Source: Pseudarthrobacter oxydans
Lineage (GTDB): Bacteria; Actinomycetota; Actinomycetes; Actinomycetales; Micrococcaceae
Assembly (NCBI RefSeq): GCF_030812335.1
Contig: NZ_JAUSSN010000002.1
Coordinates: forward strand, 430,657-494,656
Length of the DNA: 64,000 nucleotides
Direction of reading: 5' to 3'
The position numbers were made by a program, and so were the translations under genes. The notes beneath the pieces are model-generated. The model had not been told where the DNA came from and searched no databases. It saw only the letters and a program-made list of their open reading frames with translations. This document shows, piece by piece, positions 12,040 through 20,542 of the stretch. The first letter of the stretch is position 1, and every line of letters begins with the position of its first letter.

Positions 12040-12972
12040 TCAGGCGGCGCCGGAGTGGTCCGCCTCGGCCAGGTGGCGTTCCGCGGTTTCCACCACGTTG
12101 GCCAGCAGCATGGCGCGGGTCATGGGGCCCACTCCCCCGGGGTTCGGGGACAGCCAGGCGGCGACGTCGGCAGCGGCGGGGTCCACGTCTCCGGTGACCA
12201 CCGCCTTGCCCGAGCCGTCGTCGACGCGGCTGACGCCGACGTCGAGCACGATGGCGCCGGGCTTGAGGTCGCCGGCCTTGATCATGTGCGGCTGGCCGGC
12301 CGCGGCAATCACGACGTCGGCCTGCCGGAGCTCGGCGGGCAGGTCGACCGTGCCGGTGTGCGCCAGGATGACCGTGGCGTTGACGTCCTTGCGGGTGAGC
12401 AGCAGCCCCACCGGGCGGCCGATGGTGACCCCGCGGCCCACCACCAGCACGCGCTTGCCGCTGAGGCTGATGCCGTGCCGGGTGAGCAGCTCCACGCAGC
12501 CCTTGGGGGTGCAAGGCAGCGGGGACTTCATCGGGCCGCTGACGTTCGCCACGAGCCGGCCCAGGTTCATCGGGTGCAGGCCGTCGGCGTCCTTGTCGGG
12601 GTCCATGGCCTCCAGGATGACGTCCTGGTCGATGTGCTTGGGCAGCGGGAGCTGGACGATGTAGCCGGTGCATTCCGGGTTCTCGTTGAGCTCCCGGACC
12701 ACGGCCAGCAGTTCCTCCTGGCTGGTCTCCTCCGGCAGGTCGCGGCGGATGGAGGTGATGCCCACCTCGGCGCAGTCCTTGTGCTTGCCCCCGACGTACC
12801 AGGTGCTGCCCGGGTCGGAGCCGACCAGGATGGTGCCCAGGCCCGGGACGATCCCGCGGGTCTTGAGCGCGGCCACGCGTTCGGTCAGCTCGGCCTTGAT
12901 CGTGGCGGCGGTGGCCTTGCCGTCGAGGATCCGGGCGGTTTCAGCCGTGTGTGCAGTCTCAGCAGAAGTCAT
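12040..12972 (-). CDS. folD: Methylenetetrahydrofolate dehydrogenase/cyclohydrolase
   Basis: Bifunctional enzyme of one-carbon metabolism, 310 aa, interconverting methylene-, methenyl- and 10-formyl-tetrahydrofolate. Visible motifs are the catalytic-region [17 protein letters not shown], the family signature [13 protein letters not shown] and the NADP-binding [16 protein letters not shown]. The ATG at 12972 lies 3 bases after the glyA stop, so glyA-folD form an operon that should share the ZTP riboswitch upstream of glyA. Confidence 0.95.
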   Translation of the reverse strand: MTSAETAHTAETARILDGKATAATIKAELTERVAALKTRGIVPGLGTILVGSDPGSTWYVGGKHKDCAEVGITSIRRDLPEETSQEELLAVVRELNENPECTGYIVQLPLPKHIDQDVILEAMDPDKDADGLHPMNLGRLVANVSGPMKSPLPCTPKGCVELLTRHGISLSGKRVLVVGRGVTIGRPVGLLLTRKDVNATVILAHTGTVDLPAELRQADVVIAAAGQPHMIKAGDLKPGAIVLDVGVSRVDDGSGKAVVTGDVDPAAADVAAWLSPNPGGVGPMTRAMLLANVVETAERHLAEADHSGAA

Positions 12973-12975
12973 GGC

Positions 12976-14277
12976 CTACCACTGCTCGTGCTGCGGGTAC
13001 AGCGGGAAGTCGGCGGCGAGCTTGTCCACGCGGGACTGGAGCGCCTCGATGTTGGTGGCGGCACCGGCCTTCAGGGCGGTCGCGATGATCTCGGCGACCT
13101 CGGTGAACTCCTCGGCACCGAAGCCGCGGGTGGCCAGGGCCGGGGTGCCGATGCGCAGTCCGGAGGTGACCATCGGCGGGCGCGGGTCGAACGGCACGGC
13201 GTTGCGGTTGACCGTGATGCCGACCGAGTGCAGGAGGTCTTCGGCCTGCTGGCCGTCGAGCTGTGAGTCGCGCAGGTCCACCAGGACCAGGTGCACGTCG
13301 GTGCCGCCGGTCAGGACGGACACGCCGGCGTCGGACAGGTCGGACTGGTTCAGGCGGTCGGCGATGATCCGGGCGCCCTCGAGGACGCGCTCCTGGCGCT
13401 CCTTGAATTCCTCCGTGCCGGCGATCTTGAACGCGACGGCCTTGGCGGCGATCACGTGCATCAGCGGGCCGCCCTGCTGGCCCGGGAAGACGTTGGAGTT
13501 GATCTTCTTGGCCCACTCTTTCTTGGCCAGGATCACGCCGGAGCGGGGACCGGCGAGGGTCTTGTGCACGGTTGAGGTGACGACGTCGGAGTACGGCACC
13601 GGGCTCGGGTGCAGGCCGGCGGCGACGAGGCCGGCGAAGTGCGCCATGTCGGTCCAGAGCAGGGCGCCGACCTCGTCGGCGATCGAGCGGAAGGCCTCGA
13701 AGTCGAGGTGGCGCGGGTAGGCGGACCAACCGGCGATGATCACCTTCGGCTTCTCGGCGATGGCCTGCGCGCGGAGCTTGTCCATGTCGATGCGGAAGTT
13801 GTCCTGCTCGACCTGGTACGCGGCGACGTCGTAGAGCTTGCCGGAGAAGTTGAGCTTCATGCCGTGGGTCAGGTGGCCGCCGTGGGCCAGGGACAGGCCC
13901 AGGATCTTGTCACCCGGGGTGATCATCGCGGAGAGCGCCGCGGCGTTGGCCTGGGCGCCGGAGTGCGGCTGGACGTTGGCGTATTCGGCGCCGAAGAGCT
14001 CCTTGACCCGGTCGATCGCCAGCTGCTCGGCGATGTCAACGTACTCGCAGCCGCCGTAGTAGCGGCGGCCGGGGTAACCCTCGGCGTACTTGTTGGTCAG
14101 GACCGAGCCCTGGGCTTCCATCACGGCGCGCGGGGCGAAGTTTTCGGAGGCGATCATTTCCAGGGTGCCGCGCTGGCGGCCCAGCTCCTGGGCAAGGACC
14201 GCGGCGATTTCGGGGTCAAGGTCGGCCAGTGGCTGGTTGCTCACGGCGGCTGAGGAAAGGCTAAGAGAGGTGGTCAC
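12976..14277 (-). CDS. glyA: Serine hydroxymethyltransferase
   Basis: PLP enzyme converting serine and tetrahydrofolate to glycine and methylene-tetrahydrofolate, 433 aa. [32 protein letters not shown] and the PLP-lysine motif [13 protein letters not shown] are present, with [14 protein letters not shown] near the C-terminus. The GTG at 14277 has AGGAG 7 bases upstream. It heads glyA-folD, and a ZTP-type riboswitch lies in its roughly 250-base leader. Confidence 0.96.
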   Translation of the reverse strand: MTTSLSLSSAAVSNQPLADLDPEIAAVLAQELGRQRGTLEMIASENFAPRAVMEAQGSVLTNKYAEGYPGRRYYGGCEYVDIAEQLAIDRVKELFGAEYANVQPHSGAQANAAALSAMITPGDKILGLSLAHGGHLTHGMKLNFSGKLYDVAAYQVEQDNFRIDMDKLRAQAIAEKPKVIIAGWSAYPRHLDFEAFRSIADEVGALLWTDMAHFAGLVAAGLHPSPVPYSDVVTSTVHKTLAGPRSGVILAKKEWAKKINSNVFPGQQGGPLMHVIAAKAVAFKIAGTEEFKERQERVLEGARIIADRLNQSDLSDAGVSVLTGGTDVHLVLVDLRDSQLDGQQAEDLLHSVGITVNRNAVPFDPRPPMVTSGLRIGTPALATRGFGAEEFTEVAEIIATALKAGAATNIEALQSRVDKLAADFPLYPQHEQW

Positions 14278-14452
14278 GGGGGAACTCCTGGCTAGGCAAC
14301 GGGCACTGCTTAAGGTCAGGTTACCGGCTGGCCCGCGGCGGCGCCCCTAGATTACGGTCCCGGGAACCGGGGACGTGACAAGGGGCCGGCACCCGCAGTG
14401 GGGCGCCGATGCGGGCCGGCAGCGGTGTGCTGCCAACCGGAAAAACATGACC

Positions 14453-14540
14453 CTCGGCCCAGGCGTACGATCCGTGGTCTTCGTGAGTGCCGCTCCCTGG
14501 TGGTTAGCCACCCAACGCCAGTTGCGACCGTTCCAGACTA
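14453..14540 (-). promoter_or_regulatory. ZTP (pfl) riboswitch and promoter of glyA-folD
   Basis: Read on the minus strand, the leader shows the pfl-motif parts in order: ACTGGCG (plus coordinates 14517-14523), the hairpin GGTGG-CTAA-CCACC (14499-14512), GGGAGCG just after it, a variable linker and the 3' core CGCCTGGGC (14457-14465). A -10 box TAGTCT lies at 14535-14540, so transcription would start about 7 bases before the motif. Known ZTP riboswitches sense ZTP/ZMP and turn on folate and purine genes such as glyA, folD and purH. A GGCAGC/GCTGCC hairpin follows toward glyA. Confidence 0.85.
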
Positions 14541-14597
14541 CCGCAGTCCGGCGGCCCGGACCGAGCAGCGGGTTGACCGCGGGTAGGCTTGTCTTCC

Positions 14598-15458
14598 GTG
14601 ACTGACGACCAGCTGACTGCCTCCTATATCCTGACCCTCTCCTGCCCGGACAGCCCCGGAATCGTGCACGCCGTGGCTGGCGCCCTGCTCGTCGCGGGCT
14701 GCAATATTACGGACTCGCAGCAGTACGGCAGCCAGAGCACGGGCACGTTCTTTATGCGCGTCGAGGCCACGACGGCGTCCTCCCAGCTGGAGCTTCAGGC
14801 CTCCCTGGAGCCCGTGGCCCAGGCCTTCGGGATGCAGTGGAGCCTCAACCCGGCCGGACGGAAGGTCCGCACCCTGCTGATGGCCAGCACGTCAGCGCAC
14901 TGCCTCAATGACCTGCTGTTCCTGCAGCGCTCCGGCACCCTGCCCATCGAGATCCCGGCCATCGTCTCCAACCACAGGGACCTGGCCGGCCTGGCGGAGT
15001 TCTATGGCATCCCCTTCCACCACATCCCGGTCACCCCGGACACCAAGGTCCAGGCCGAGGATCAGCTGCGGGCGCTGATGGCCGAGCATGACATCGAGCT
15101 CACGGTCCTCGCCCGCTACATGCAGATCATCTCCGACGAACTGTGCCAGCAGCTGACCGGCAAGGCCATCAACATCCACCACTCCTTCCTGCCGTCCTTC
15201 AAGGGCGCCAAGCCCTACCACCAGGCGCACGCCCGGGGCGTGAAGCTCATCGGCGCCACCGCGCACTACGTGACGGCTGCCCTGGACGAGGGGCCGATCA
15301 TCGAACAGGAAGTCATCCGGGTGGACCACCGGCGCACGGCCGAGCAGTTCGTCCAGATGGGCCGCGACGTGGAGGGCCGCACGCTGGCCCAGGCCGTACA
15401 GTGGCATGCCGAGCACCGGGTCCTGCTGGACGGGAACCGGACGGTTGTTTTCAACTGA
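14598..15458 (+). CDS. purU: Formyltetrahydrofolate deformylase
   Basis: Hydrolyses 10-formyl-tetrahydrofolate to formate and tetrahydrofolate, 286 aa. The N-terminal ACT domain (about residues 8-85) includes CPDSPGIVHAVAG. The C-terminal formyltransferase-like domain has VSNHRDLAGLAEFYGIPFHH and the catalytic INIHHSFLPSFKGAKPYHQA. The GTG at 14598 lies 8 bases after a TAGGCT -10 box, so the mRNA is probably leaderless; TTG at 14589 is less likely. It diverges from glyA-folD, grouping three folate one-carbon genes. Confidence 0.93.
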   Translation: MTDDQLTASYILTLSCPDSPGIVHAVAGALLVAGCNITDSQQYGSQSTGTFFMRVEATTASSQLELQASLEPVAQAFGMQWSLNPAGRKVRTLLMASTSAHCLNDLLFLQRSGTLPIEIPAIVSNHRDLAGLAEFYGIPFHHIPVTPDTKVQAEDQLRALMAEHDIELTVLARYMQIISDELCQQLTGKAINIHHSFLPSFKGAKPYHQAHARGVKLIGATAHYVTAALDEGPIIEQEVIRVDHRRTAEQFVQMGRDVEGRTLAQAVQWHAEHRVLLDGNRTVVFN

Positions 15459-15499
15459 GACCGGTTGTTTTTAGCTGACGGCGGTCATTGAATAGGGGT

Positions 15500-15937
15500 A
15501 TGGCACTTTCCCCGGAAGACCCGCTGACCGAGTTCGTGGCCCTGCTCAAGGCTGAGGACCGCCGGGGTGTGCTGGGCCTGGACTGCGGCCAGGGCTCCGA
15601 CGGGCTGCGCTTTGTCCAGTCCGGCATCCACTTCACCGGCGTCGACCCGTCCGAGGAGAACATCCATTCGGCGCGGGCCCGGGGCCTGGAAGCCTCGGTC
15701 GCTCCGGCCGGCTCGCTGCCCTTCCCCGACTCGGTCTTCCCCTCTGTGTGGGCGGTGGACGCCCTCGCGGGACTGCCCCCGGAGGAATGGGACGACGTCG
15801 TCCGGGAACTGGAGCGCGTGGCCGCACCCGGGGCGCCGATCGCCGTCGTCCTCCCCGAAGGCCGCCATCCCGAACCGGACGTCAGCGAACAGGGCCCAGG
15901 CTTCACCGTGCTCCGCTCCCCCGCCCCGCCCGCCTAA
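15500..15937 (+). CDS. Small SAM-dependent methyltransferase-like protein
   Basis: Protein of 145 aa resembling a class I methyltransferase. Motif I is LGLDCGQGSDGL, motif II GVDPSEENI, and the post-motif region VWAVDALAGLPPEEWDDVVRELERVAAPGAPIAVVLP matches the usual strand-helix pattern. It lacks the C-terminal substrate domain, so it may be a minimal or degenerate member. The ATG at 15500 has AGGGG very close to it, so the ribosome binding site is poor. Substrate unknown. Confidence 0.6.
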   Translation: MALSPEDPLTEFVALLKAEDRRGVLGLDCGQGSDGLRFVQSGIHFTGVDPSEENIHSARARGLEASVAPAGSLPFPDSVFPSVWAVDALAGLPPEEWDDVVRELERVAAPGAPIAVVLPEGRHPEPDVSEQGPGFTVLRSPAPPA

Positions 15938-15942
15938 AAACA

Positions 15943-16008
15943 CCCGTTGAGCTATCACTTTTGGTCGTTCCCAGCGCTCAGAGTGACCATATGTGATAGG
16001 TCAACGGG
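15943..16008. repeat. Palindromic intergenic element, copy 1
   Basis: Imperfect inverted repeat with arms 15943-15970 and 15981-16008, starting CCCGTTGAGCTATCACTTTT. It fills the gap between two convergent genes and could act as a bidirectional terminator. Copies 2 and 3 are at 16585-16652 and 45866-45925. Confidence 0.75.
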
Positions 16009-16009
16009 G

Positions 16010-16528
16010 TCAGGGGCGGCGCACGCTGCGCATGTACCCGCCCAGGAAACCCCCGGCGATCAGCAGGACGCCGCCCAGCCGGGCCAGCCGCACGCCCAGG
16101 TCGTGCCGGCCGCGGGAACGTGCGGCCCATGAGGCCAGGAAAATCAGCGTCGCCGTGCCGTTCGCCGCGGCATGGACGACGCCGACACGTCGGGTGGCAC
16201 GGTCCGCCCGGGCCCATTCGGCCCAGCCGGTGATTCCGGTGGGGCCGGCCGCGACGACGCCGAGGGCCACCAGCCGCGCGGCCGCCCGGCGGGTCCCCTC
16301 GTCGGGGAAGAGGTCCAGGAAGATCGCCATGAACCAGGCCCCGAACGGCACATCGGTGGCGACCGCATGCGGGATGCTGCCGGTGGCGTCACCCCGGAAG
16401 AAGCTGCGCAGCCGGGGGTTGGCCACCAGTCGGCCCGCGAGCGGCTCCGCCGCCCGGACGGCCGGGTCGAGGCGGTCCCACTCCTCCAGCCGCCGCATCA
16501 GTCGTCGGAACTTCCCGCTTTCCGTCAT
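16010..16528 (-). CDS. DUF2231-like membrane protein
   Basis: Membrane protein of 172 aa. The stretch IPHAVATDVPFGAWFMAIFL resembles the N-terminal helix of DUF2231 proteins, and about four transmembrane segments are visible. The N-terminal 45 residues are soluble and charged. The ATG at 16528 is preferred, with GGGAGG 9 bases upstream; GTG at 16531 is equally possible. Palindromic elements flank it on both sides. Function unknown. Confidence 0.6.
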   Translation of the reverse strand: MTESGKFRRLMRRLEEWDRLDPAVRAAEPLAGRLVANPRLRSFFRGDATGSIPHAVATDVPFGAWFMAIFLDLFPDEGTRRAAARLVALGVVAAGPTGITGWAEWARADRATRRVGVVHAAANGTATLIFLASWAARSRGRHDLGVRLARLGGVLLIAGGFLGGYMRSVRRP

Positions 16529-16584
16529 CACGGACCACCTCCCGGACAGGGCCTTTGATGGCCCCGATCCTACGCCCGTTCAAC

Positions 16585-16652
16585 CCCCGTTGACCTATCA
16601 CTTGTGGTGGTTCTCAGCCCTGAGAACCACCACAAGTGATAGCGCAACGGGG
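16585..16652. repeat. Palindromic intergenic element, copy 2
   Basis: Near-perfect inverted repeat: arms 16585-16616 and 16621-16652 match at 30 of 32 positions around a 4-base loop. The core CTATCACTTGTGGTGGTTCT matches copies 1 and 3. It lies between two divergently transcribed genes, so it is not simply a terminator. Confidence 0.85.
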
Positions 16653-16677
16653 AGGGGGTGTGTCCTAGGCTGGAGGC

Positions 16678-17196
16678 ATGGCTCCCATTTACGCTTTCGC
16701 CGGGGACACCCCGGCCGTCCACGAATCCTCCTTCATCGCACCGAGCGCCTCGGTGATCGGCAGGGCAACGCTCGCCGAGAACTCAAGCGCCTTCTACGGC
16801 GTCTCCGTCCGGGCCGACACCGCCGCGATCAGCGTGGGCGCCGGCAGCAACCTGCAGGACAACGTGGTGCTGCACGCCGACCCGGGCTTCCCCTGCACGG
16901 TCGGCGCCCGGGTCAGCGTCGGGCACAGCGCCGTCGTGCACGGCTGCACGGTCGAGGACGACTGCCTGATCGGCATGAGCGCCACCATCCTCAACGGCGC
17001 CGTGATCGGCGCCGGCTCGCTTGTGGCCGCCGGCGCCGTCGTGCTGGAAGGCACCGTGGTTCCGCCCCGTTCGCTGGTCGCCGGCGTGCCGGCCAAGGTC
17101 CGCCGCGAACTGACCGACGAGGAGTTCGCGGGCGTCAAGCAGAACGCGGCGCACTACCAGGAGCTCGCCCGGGCGCACCGCGAACTGCACGGCTGA
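16678..17196 (+). CDS. Gamma carbonic anhydrase family protein
   Basis: Left-handed beta-helix protein of 172 aa built from hexapeptide repeats. The family's metal-site region appears as SNLQDNVVLHAD, VSVGHSAVVHGCTV and DCLIGMSATILNGAVIG, with the histidines in the expected places. Some members hydrate CO2; others have no known activity. A TAGGCT -10 box at 16666-16671 lies 6 bases before the ATG, so translation may be leaderless, although GGAGG at 16672-16676 sits between. Confidence 0.85.
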   Translation: MAPIYAFAGDTPAVHESSFIAPSASVIGRATLAENSSAFYGVSVRADTAAISVGAGSNLQDNVVLHADPGFPCTVGARVSVGHSAVVHGCTVEDDCLIGMSATILNGAVIGAGSLVAAGAVVLEGTVVPPRSLVAGVPAKVRRELTDEEFAGVKQNAAHYQELARAHRELHG

Positions 17197-17201
17197 GGGC
17201 C

Positions 17202-18905
17202 TCAGTCCAGGGAGATCGGGCCCAGTTCGTCGAGCAGATCGCCGGGTCCCGGGTTCCCGGCCGCCGCTGACCCGCCCAGGTGGTTGACGACGCCCCAGAC
17301 GGCGTTCAGTCCGGTGGTCACGGCGCCCTCGGCCCAGCCGGCGGTGAAGGACACGTCGTCCCCGGCCAGGAAGATCCCGCGCTGCCCCTCCGGGAGCCGG
17401 TCCTGCTTGAAGTGGCTGAAGAGGCGCTGCTGGTAGCGGTACTGTCCCGGCAGGTTGGCCTTGAAGGCCCCCATGAAGTTGGGGTCCGCCTCCCAGGAGA
17501 CGGTGATGGGCTGGCCGACGATGTGGCTGGCGATGTCCACGTCCGGGTAGATCTGCTCGAGCGAGTGCAGCATCAGCTCGACCCGCTGGTCCGCGTCCAG
17601 GGACAGCCATTTCAGCGCGTCATCGTTCCAGGTGTAGGAGAGCAGGATCACCGCGGGCTGCTCGGGCCCGTTATCCAGCAGGTAGGTGGCCCGGTTCAGC
17701 CGGTCGGTCAGCGTCATGGACATGACCTCCCGGCCCGTCGCCGGGTCGATGTCCTTCCAGAAGGGCCGGTCGACCATCACGAAGGTTTTGGAGGACTGCA
17801 TGTAGTGGGAGCGTTCGATCGCCGTCCACAGTTCTGCCGGGAACAGGGTTTCCTCGGTGTGGATCCGCGTCGACAGCAGCCATGACTGGCAGGTGGTGAT
17901 CACGGCCGGATAGGCCGCCTCGCGGCCCCACCGCTCCCGGATGCGGAAGTCGCCGCTGCCGTCCCGGGCGATCCGGTCCACGGCGCCCCGCGGGGCACCG
18001 GCGTGCAGCGAGGCCAGCGACGTTCCCTCGGGCCAGTGGACCATGCCCGACGGCGCGTGCTGCCAGAGTGCCTCCGGGAGCCGCTGCGCCCCGCCGGCGA
18101 TGAGCCGGTGCGCGTCATCGGCGTCGGTGTAAACGACGCGCAGGATCTCAAGGATGGAGTTGGGGAAGTCCGTGTCCCAGCCGCCGGTGCCGAAGCCGAC
18201 CTGCCCGAACGCCTCGCGGTGGGCGAACCCGGCCTGCTTGAACGAGTCGCTGCCGGCGATGAACCCGTAGAAGGTCTGTTCATCCAGCAGCGGCAGCAGC
18301 GCGTTCCACAGCTCCTTGATCCGGGCGGTGTCCCGCGCGCGGATGGCGTCCTGCATCTCGGCGAACTTGGCGCCGTCGTTCACTGCAGCCTTCCAGGCCT
18401 CCGCGACCTCCCGGAAGAACGGCGGGAGGTCCGCCGGGGTGCGCGCGTAGTGCTTCTGCCCGGCGAGCTCGATCACCGTGCTGGAGGTCGCCGCCGCCAG
18501 CGGGTTGGGGAACTCCTGGGTCTCCAGCCCGAGCAGCTCGACGTAGTGGTAGAACGCCTTGCCGGAGACGGGGAAGCGCATCCCGCCGAGGTCGGCCACG
18601 ACGCCGGCGGCGGAGGGGAAGCTCGCGGTCCGCAGCCGGCCGCCGATCTGGTCCGCCTCGTAGAGGACCGGGCGCAGGCCCAGTTTCATCAGCTCGTAGG
18701 CCGCCACCAGACCGGAGAGACCGGCGCCGACGACGGCCACTTCGGTTCCGTGGAGCCCGGCCGGGATCGCGCCCAGGCCGTCCGGATGGGCCAGGTAGTG
18801 GTCGTAGCTGAACGGGAAGTCGGGATTCAGCATGGTGATGGGGGCCTGGTCGCCGGCGCCGGGCGCTGCCGGCCGGGGGGCCGGGAGTTCTGTGGCGGTT
18901 GTCAT
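17202..18905 (-). CDS. davB: Flavin amine oxidase, probable L-lysine 2-monooxygenase (DavB)
   Basis: FAD-dependent enzyme of 567 aa. The nucleotide-binding motif VAVVGAGLSGLVAAYELMKL is near residue 55 and GGRLRT follows. The pattern FPFSYDHYLAHPDGLGAIP, LGGMRFPVSGKAFYHYVELL, GFGTGGWDTDFPNS and SSKTFVMVDRPFWKD fits the lysine/tryptophan monooxygenase subgroup, and resembles DavB most closely as far as I recall. DavB decarboxylates and oxidises lysine to 5-aminovaleramide. Its ATG overlaps the permease stop as ATGA. The davA-like amidase gene nearby supports lysine; tryptophan is the main alternative. Confidence 0.75.
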   Translation of the reverse strand: MTTATELPAPRPAAPGAGDQAPITMLNPDFPFSYDHYLAHPDGLGAIPAGLHGTEVAVVGAGLSGLVAAYELMKLGLRPVLYEADQIGGRLRTASFPSAAGVVADLGGMRFPVSGKAFYHYVELLGLETQEFPNPLAAATSSTVIELAGQKHYARTPADLPPFFREVAEAWKAAVNDGAKFAEMQDAIRARDTARIKELWNALLPLLDEQTFYGFIAGSDSFKQAGFAHREAFGQVGFGTGGWDTDFPNSILEILRVVYTDADDAHRLIAGGAQRLPEALWQHAPSGMVHWPEGTSLASLHAGAPRGAVDRIARDGSGDFRIRERWGREAAYPAVITTCQSWLLSTRIHTEETLFPAELWTAIERSHYMQSSKTFVMVDRPFWKDIDPATGREVMSMTLTDRLNRATYLLDNGPEQPAVILLSYTWNDDALKWLSLDADQRVELMLHSLEQIYPDVDIASHIVGQPITVSWEADPNFMGAFKANLPGQYRYQQRLFSHFKQDRLPEGQRGIFLAGDDVSFTAGWAEGAVTTGLNAVWGVVNHLGGSAAAGNPGPGDLLDELGPISLD

Positions 18906-20443
18906 GAGTGGTGTGCTTTCATCGGTTCGGGCGTGGGCGGGGTGTCGGAGGGGGCTGCGCCGGATAGTTCACGGTATTCCTCGTGGCTGAGCGCCGCTAC
19001 CCGGGAGTGCCGGCGGCCGTAGCCGAAGTAGACGGCCAGTCCCACCAGCATCCACAGTCCGAAGACCACCCACGTGTCGGCGCCGAGATTGAGCATGAGG
19101 TAGCCGCACATGGCGGCGCCGAGGATGGGGGTCAGCGGAAACAGCGGGACGCGGAAGCTCCGGGTGAGTTCGGGCCGGTGGCGCCGCAGGTGGATGACGG
19201 CGATGTTGACCAGGGCGAACGCGAACAGCGTGCCGATGCTGGTGGCGTCCGCCAGGGCCCCGAGCGGGACGAGACCCGCGGTGAGGGCGACGGCGGTGCC
19301 CACGATCAGGGTCCCGGCCACCGGGGTGCCGGTGCGGGGCGAGACGCGGCCGAAGATTTTGGGCACCATGCCGTCCCGTGACATCGACAGCAGGATGCGG
19401 GTCTGGCCGTAGAGGACCGTCAGCACGATGCTGGCGATGGCCAGCACGGCCCCGACGGCGAACACCAGCGCAATCCAGGGCTGCCCCGTGGTCTCCTCCA
19501 GGATCTTCACGAGGGCGGCTTCGGTGCCGTCGAACCAGCCCCAGGGCCGCGCGCCGATCGCGGCGACCGCGACGAGCACGTAGATGGTGGTGACGATCAG
19601 CATGGAGAGCAGGATGGCCCGGGGCAGGTCGCGCTTCGGGTTGCGGGCTTCCTCGCCGGCCGTGGAGGCGGCGTCGAACCCGATGTAGGAGAAGAACACC
19701 CGGGAGGCGGCGGCGGAGACGCCGGCGGCGCCCATCGGCAGCAGCGGTTCGAAGTGTGCGGCATTGAAAGCGGTGAAAGCCACGGCGCAGAAGAACACCA
19801 GGATGCCGACCTTGATCACCACAATGGCCGTGTTGATCCAGGCGCTTTCCCTGGCGCCGCGGACCAGCAGCGCCATGGCCAGGACCACGATCACGATCGC
19901 CGGCGCGTTCAGCACTCCGCCGTCCCCGGGCGGCTGCGAGAGGGCATCCGGCAGGGCCAGGCCGAAGACGTGGAGGGCCTCGTTGACGTACTGGCCGGCC
20001 CCGACGGCGACGGCGGCCACGGAGACGGCGTATTCGAGCACCAGGCACCAGCCGCAGATCCAGGCCATGCCTTCGCCCATGGTCGCGTACGTGTAGGAGT
20101 AGCTCGATCCTGCCGCGGGCACCATTCCGGCCATTTCGGCGTACGAGACGGCGGAGAGCAGCGCAGCGACGCCGGCGATGGCAAAGGAGATCCAGATGGC
20201 CGGGCCCGCCAGCGGCACGGATTCACCCAGGATCACCAGGATGCCGGTGCCGAGGGTGGCGCCGACGCTGATCATCGTCAGCTGCAGCACACCGAAGCTG
20301 CGGACCAGCCGCGTGCCGCCGTGGCCGTTTTCTGCTTCGCTGACGAGCTGTCCGATCGGCTTGCGGCGAAGCAGCTGCGCGGTCAGTCCGGGACGGCCCG
20401 TGGTGGCCGGTGGCCGTTCTCCAATAAGAGTTGGCACAGTCAT
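18902..20443 (-). CDS. APC family amino-acid permease
   Basis: Secondary transporter of 513 aa with 12 or more transmembrane segments. VGATLGTGILVILGE, AGMVPAAGSSYSYTYATMGE and FFSYIGFDAASTAGEEARNP are signatures of the cationic amino-acid transporter branch of the APC family. The ATG at 20443 was chosen; 26 codons further upstream lie in the divergent promoter region. It is translationally coupled to davB, so lysine uptake is the likely job (inference from context). Confidence 0.85.
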   Translation of the reverse strand: MTVPTLIGERPPATTGRPGLTAQLLRRKPIGQLVSEAENGHGGTRLVRSFGVLQLTMISVGATLGTGILVILGESVPLAGPAIWISFAIAGVAALLSAVSYAEMAGMVPAAGSSYSYTYATMGEGMAWICGWCLVLEYAVSVAAVAVGAGQYVNEALHVFGLALPDALSQPPGDGGVLNAPAIVIVVLAMALLVRGARESAWINTAIVVIKVGILVFFCAVAFTAFNAAHFEPLLPMGAAGVSAAASRVFFSYIGFDAASTAGEEARNPKRDLPRAILLSMLIVTTIYVLVAVAAIGARPWGWFDGTEAALVKILEETTGQPWIALVFAVGAVLAIASIVLTVLYGQTRILLSMSRDGMVPKIFGRVSPRTGTPVAGTLIVGTAVALTAGLVPLGALADATSIGTLFAFALVNIAVIHLRRHRPELTRSFRVPLFPLTPILGAAMCGYLMLNLGADTWVVFGLWMLVGLAVYFGYGRRHSRVAALSHEEYRELSGAAPSDTPPTPEPMKAHHS

Positions 20444-20495
20444 CGTTGACGTCCGTTCTTCAGTAGTGGTCTTTTCCCCGGTCCAGCCTAGGCTT

Positions 20496-20511
20496 GTGAG
20501 CCAGCTCTCAC
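20496..20511. promoter_or_regulatory. Candidate operator between permease and pucR-like gene
   Basis: GTGAG-CCAGCT-CTCAC forms a short inverted repeat in the 99-base divergent promoter region. A TAGGCT -10 for the permease operon is at 20485-20490 on the minus strand, and a TATAGT -10 for the regulator is at 20529-20534. It is the obvious site for autoregulation; binding is inferred only. Confidence 0.4.
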
Positions 20512-20542
20512 GGTTGTGCAAAATGACCTATAGTCGTCAGTC

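Noticed and set aside
16010..17196. Composite transposon formed by two flanking palindromes
   Set aside because: No transposase or target-site duplication is seen, and the copies are short palindromes rather than IS ends.
17202..18905. Tryptophan 2-monooxygenase (IaaM) and an auxin pathway
   Set aside because: Same superfamily, but sequence pattern and the DavA-sized amidase favour lysine; kept only as an alternative.
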